From assembly GCA_025529335.1 (NCBI GenBank), contig JAMYHX010000095.1, positions 105,320-169,319 on the forward strand: a DNA stretch of 64,000 nucleotides. The letters run 5' to 3'. The notes under the pieces were generated by a model. The model ran no database searches, was not told where the DNA came from, and saw only the letters and a program-made list of their open reading frames with translations. Numbering within the stretch: the stretch's first letter is position 1; each line of letters begins with the position of its first letter. Of the stretch, positions 60,511 through 64,000 are shown piece after piece. The position numbers and the translations under genes are program-made. The DNA is from Rhizopus sp. PT2906. Lineage: Eukaryota; Mucoromycota; Mucoromycetes; Mucorales; Rhizopodaceae.

Positions 60511-61431
60511 CTAGTCTTGTAAAAATTCATTGACAATGGAATCAAAATAGATATCAAGGTTCAATTCATTCCTTACTTTCTTTCTTTTGTTGTCATCATA
60601 ACTCAGTTTTCTTTTTTGGACTTGTTTTACGTGAGCTTGAGCCCTTTTATAGCATAAGTTTCTTGATAATGATGTACTAGGCTTTATTGGCATGTTGGTT
60701 CCTCTCACAAAGTCTGTACTTGCCAGAACCATATCAAGGATATCTTGATGAAGCTTAATACAAGGAGAAGGCTGCTGCAGATGTCTTTTCTCATCTGTTT
60801 TCGTAAATCCCAACTTTATCAAGTACATATCGGCCACTTGTCCTGTCACGGATGTGCTTGTCAAATCAATGTAGCATAGTGATTCCATCTTGCCGATATG
60901 TTTTAATGATTTGTCTGTTATAGACGGAATATCGGACAGAGAGATCTCTTCAAGCGCTGGCAGTCCTTTGTGTATCACCATCGCTGACAGGTCAGATACA
61001 GCACTATCTGACAAGAGCCTTGCGCCGCGAAGGTTTAGTACTGAAAGATGCTTAAATCCGTTGAGCAATGATATGTGCTTGTCTTGAATATCAGTGTAAC
61101 TCATATCTAATCGCGTAACAAACATTGGAAAGTGCTGTGAGATAAATCCGAGTACAATTGTACTGGAGCCAGCCAGTTTAAAGTAAGAAAATTGAATACT
61201 TGTCCATTCGGGTGGAGTGTGCCTCAGGAGGTATTGACCATAAGTCTTACCAAAGATAGACAAGGTGGTCTTTTCAAGCTGTTTTTTTGATTGGAATATG
61301 CCGTGAATTATGTCAGATGCAAATGGGTGAAAGGGAACATGATCTAGTGCGGTCAATGATTCATTGTGGTTTACAATGTACTCAAGGCATATGGTATATA
61401 GTGATCGGATGTGAGATTTGGAGTCTTCCAT
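60511..61431 (-). CDS. Leucine-rich repeat protein
   Basis: A 307-residue single exon. The ATG at 61429-61431 is preferred over one 120 bp further out, whose extension is basic/hydrophobic and probably leader. It has several LRR-like segments (LSVLNLRGARLLSDSAVSDL, LPALEEISLSDIPSITDKSL, LCYIDLTSTSVTGQV) in the AMN1/F-box-LRR style and a basic C-terminus (KQVQKRKLSYDDNKRKKVRN) that could be a nuclear signal. No F-box is seen at the N-terminus, so SCF membership is not claimed. Confidence 0.7.
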   Translation of the reverse strand: MEDSKSHIRSLYTICLEYIVNHNESLTALDHVPFHPFASDIIHGIFQSKKQLEKTTLSIFGKTYGQYLLRHTPPEWTSIQFSYFKLAGSSTIVLGFISQHFPMFVTRLDMSYTDIQDKHISLLNGFKHLSVLNLRGARLLSDSAVSDLSAMVIHKGLPALEEISLSDIPSITDKSLKHIGKMESLCYIDLTSTSVTGQVADMYLIKLGFTKTDEKRHLQQPSPCIKLHQDILDMVLASTDFVRGTNMPIKPSTSLSRNLCYKRAQAHVKQVQKRKLSYDDNKRKKVRNELNLDIYFDSIVNEFLQD

Positions 61432-61769
61432 AACAAATGTTGCAAAGAACGAGAAAGAGAGACGTCCTAAGCCACGCATTATTTTCAGTAATTTTGATTT
61501 AAAGAATCTTGATTCCAAATAGTGTAAAAATACATCAAGTATTGATACCATCTCTTCAAAATGAAAAGGGGGAAAGTACTAGTATTGTGAGGCATGTTCG
61601 TGCGACAAGATTAGACTTGCAAAGTTGTTCTAAGAGATACAAGAATATTTTGATTCATTCAGACTCTCTCATTTCTGCACCAAGGGTATAGTAATATCAC
61701 TATTTAATATAAGGACTACTCTGAAATTCATAAAATTCGTAGTTAAACCATTAGGGAAGCCATATCTGT

Positions 61770-62051
61770 TGCCTGTAAGTCACTTAGTTGGTAACTTCAG
61801 GAGCTTCTTAGAGGAAGCAATATCGGGCCGGACTCATTTTACGTGTCCGGGCGGGCATTGTTTTTGTTACTCACCACGCAATGGGGAGGAGACAGCAAAG
61901 AACGAGAGGGAGAGAGAGGGAGAGGATAGAGACGAAGACGACGAGACAGAACTTGTGTGTCCCACCCCTCTCTATCCAAAGGTATGTATCCATCCATCCA
62001 TCCGACAGACATATAGCATCACTCACCTGCATTATTACATATAGTACCAAT
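61770..62051 (+). promoter_or_regulatory. Leader and promoter of ribosomal protein uS9
   Basis: It contains a GA-rich purine block (about 61897-61930) and a short TCCA repeat (about 61989-62003). A GTATGT...ATAG pair (about 61982-62045) could be an intron in the 5' untranslated region, common in ribosomal protein genes. Confidence 0.35.
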
Positions 62052-62618
62052 ATGGAAGCTGTCCAAACCTTTGGTCGTAAGGTAAAGACAGACAGAAAAA
62101 TACTATTATACACCTACCCAGCTATACACACAAAAGCAGCAATGACAAAAAGAAAGATATTAAATGAATATATTATAGAAAACCGCCACTGCTGTTGCTC
62201 ACTGCAAGCGTGGACGTGGTCTCATTCGTATTAATGGTTCTCCCCTTGAACTTCTTGAACCTGAGATCTTAAAGTTCAAGGTTTACGAAGTCATCCTTCT
62301 CTTGGGTGAAGAACGTTTCGCCAACGTTGACATCAGAATCCGCACCCACGGTGGTGGTCACGTTTCTCAAGTTTATGCTATCCGTCAAGCTCTTGCCAAG
62401 GCTATTGTTGCCTTCTACCAAAAGTACGTTGATGAAGCTGCCAAGAAGGAAATCAAGGAGATCCTTGTTCAATATGACCGTACTCTTCTTGTTGCCGATC
62501 CTCGTCGTTGTGAACCCAAGAAGGTAAAGGATAAAACAAACGGAAAATACCTTACTCACATCGTCTATAGTTTGCCGGTCCTGGTGCCCGTGCCCGTTAC
62601 CAAAAGTCTTACCGTTAA
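62052..62618 (+). CDS. RPS16: Small-subunit ribosomal protein uS9 (S16)
   Basis: Three exons: 62052-62081 ([10 protein letters not shown]), 62179-62523 and 62571-62618. The sequence is unmistakable: [73 protein letters not shown], and the conserved C-terminus [11 protein letters not shown]. uS9 sits in the head of the small ribosomal subunit, with its C-terminal Arg touching the P-site tRNA. The final tail is complete. Codon use is strongly biased toward C/T-ending optimal codons, unlike neighbouring genes. Confidence 0.97.
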
Positions 62619-63990
62619 GACAGCATCATTTGTTTTGTGTTTGGGAAAATGGATTGTTTTACAACAGCTGTTATTTTATCCTTTTAGACAATAAAAAAAG
62701 CAATGATGTATTGAGACCAAAAACAGTAATACGAACAGCTGCTTGGAAATGAATATCAAGGGGAGTGTGTGATTTAAAACTGTTTCAGACAGAGATGTCG
62801 GAACGAACACACAAACAGGGAGTTGAACCAAAACGTCCATCATATGCATAGAATTCTTTTAATCATAGGCAACAGTAGAATAAAGAGAGAGAAAATTTAT
62901 GGCAGTGGTTTCATAAATATACGGCATACTTTCTAAACCAAATTTGATACAATCCATATTTCTTCTCTTAACAGCAAACACACTGACTCTGATTTTATAA
63001 TACAACACTCTTTAATACACTTACAAGTTCTGTAAGTTTAGTCTTGTTTGAGCAGAATGTTAGATCTTTATGTGCTGCATTGTCACTGGTACAAAGTCAA
63101 GTATAAAAGCTAACACAGCCTTTATGAGCAATGTACTTGGGACTTGTGCTCGGATGCAATGCGTCTGATCAAAATACTAAATATAATAAAAGTTTCAAGG
63201 AAAAAGCAAAGGTTAATAAAAGAATAATGATTATGAATTTGAGTTTACAAGAAAGGCTCGTTACATAATAAAAAAGCATCATTTATAGTTTGTCACAGGT
63301 TACTTGTTCAAAATGTAAGAAAAGGAAAGCTTTTATATACACCTTATTACGCCTTTACTTCTGACTTAGTGGAAACTTTCATCTCTGTAAATTGGTGATG
63401 ATCCTTTAGGCATCATCTTCTAATCTGCTGTAGATCTAATTACTCAAGATGTAAGACCAATGCAACTCACATGTATAGCATGTTGAGCCGTGGACATCTC
63501 ACATAATGAGTTCTTCTTTTTCAGCAAATTAATAAGATCAGAACACTGCTTTAGCTTGTATAGGCGCGCCGTTCCTCAGATAAAGGAAAACGCGTCTATA
63601 ACAAATCAGCGTCGCAAGGACACTACTAATTACGTCATAGATAACCAATGAATAATTATTATTGGCTAACTATCTTTGGCCGAACTGATCTAATCACCTC
63701 TATTATATATTAAGATACGTAAAACAAACTTACATTTATGATTATTAGTAAAGAAAGAAAGAAGAAAGCAAAAGAAGAAAAAAGGGGGATATTTATTTTA
63801 CAGAACCAAAATCTGTACCTAAAAGAAGGCTCAAATGACATTCTTCGTGACCGCGTATCATTGGTCTGGACTTCAAATTGCTCTGAGTTTCAATATGTCG
63901 CGATGACGAAACCATAATTTTTATTTTTTTTTTGTGAAAAGAAAGAAAAAGAAAAAACCACAGTTTAATCTTATTGAATTAATTAGAACA
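62619..63990. other. Intergenic region at the right edge
   Basis: AATAAA-type signals are close after the uS9 stop (about 62691). Beyond that no gene or RNA is recognised. The last ~200 bases contain A/G- and T-rich tracts like a leader. Confidence 0.5.
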
Positions 63991-64000
63991 ATGTCTACTG
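63991..64000 (+). CDS. Possible start of a gene cut by the window edge
   Basis: An ATG at 63991 (MST...) follows an A-rich leader with a T(10) run, as before other genes here. Only ten bases are visible. Confidence 0.25.

Noticed and set aside
1..64000. CRISPR arrays, bacterial operons, ribosome binding sites, insertion sequences
   Set aside because: Not expected in a fungal genome and no direct-repeat-and-spacer structure was seen; the only regular repeats are the coding minisatellite and simple sequence repeats.

Overview
This is nuclear DNA from an early-diverging filamentous fungus, most likely Mucorales (the Mucor/Rhizopus/Phycomyces range). The evidence is AT-rich intergenic DNA, many short introns (about 38-80 nt, GTAAG...AG), C/T-rich leaders before start codons, a fungal-type adenylate cyclase (RA-LRR-PP2C-cyclase), and animal-like genes that ascomycete yeasts lack (a bifunctional LKR/SDH lysine enzyme, an OSR1/SPAK-like kinase, a METTL4-type methyltransferase). 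The placement is inferred from gene content; no marker gene was compared.

Layout. 1-638: N-terminal part of a Gln-rich protein running off the left edge. 0.6-5.3 kb: gene-poor DNA with a decayed DIRS/Crypton-type tyrosine recombinase. 5.3-11.5 kb: a small motif protein, a RhoGEF and an F-box protein. 13-20 kb: a small Asp/Asn-rich protein, a HutD-M14 deacylase fusion, a NAPE-PLD-like hydrolase, a METTL4-like adenine methyltransferase and a small unknown protein. 21-24.6 kb: LKR/SDH. 24.8-32.2 kb: a Ser-rich protein, a protein with eight 15-residue repeats, and a protein of about 1,300 aa with a very long acidic tail. 32.7-36.1 kb: a sulfotransferase-like protein and an OB-fold protein. 37.4-44.2 kb: RasGEF, a very short shugoshin, a glycosyltransferase, an aldo-keto (xylose-type) reductase and an ACOT9-like thioesterase. 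45.2 kb: a U5 spliceosomal snRNA gene. 45.3-56.4 kb: OSR1/SPAK-like kinase, adenylate cyclase, membrane-anchored cysteine synthase and an LYR-type protein. 58.4-62.6 kb: a small protein, a SAM methyltransferase, an LRR protein and ribosomal protein uS9. The last 1.4 kb is mostly featureless and ends with a possible start codon.

Several genes belong to small-GTPase/cAMP signalling (RhoGEF, RasGEF, a Ras-associating adenylate cyclase, a Ste20-group kinase). They are spread among metabolic genes and there is no operon-like organisation. Many neighbours are convergent with very short gaps (12 nt between RasGEF and shugoshin stops). The strongest candidates for something undescribed are the HutD-deacylase fusion, the OB-fold protein and the acidic-tail protein. 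Gene models were built by eye from splice signals and reading-frame continuity, so exon edges are predictions.
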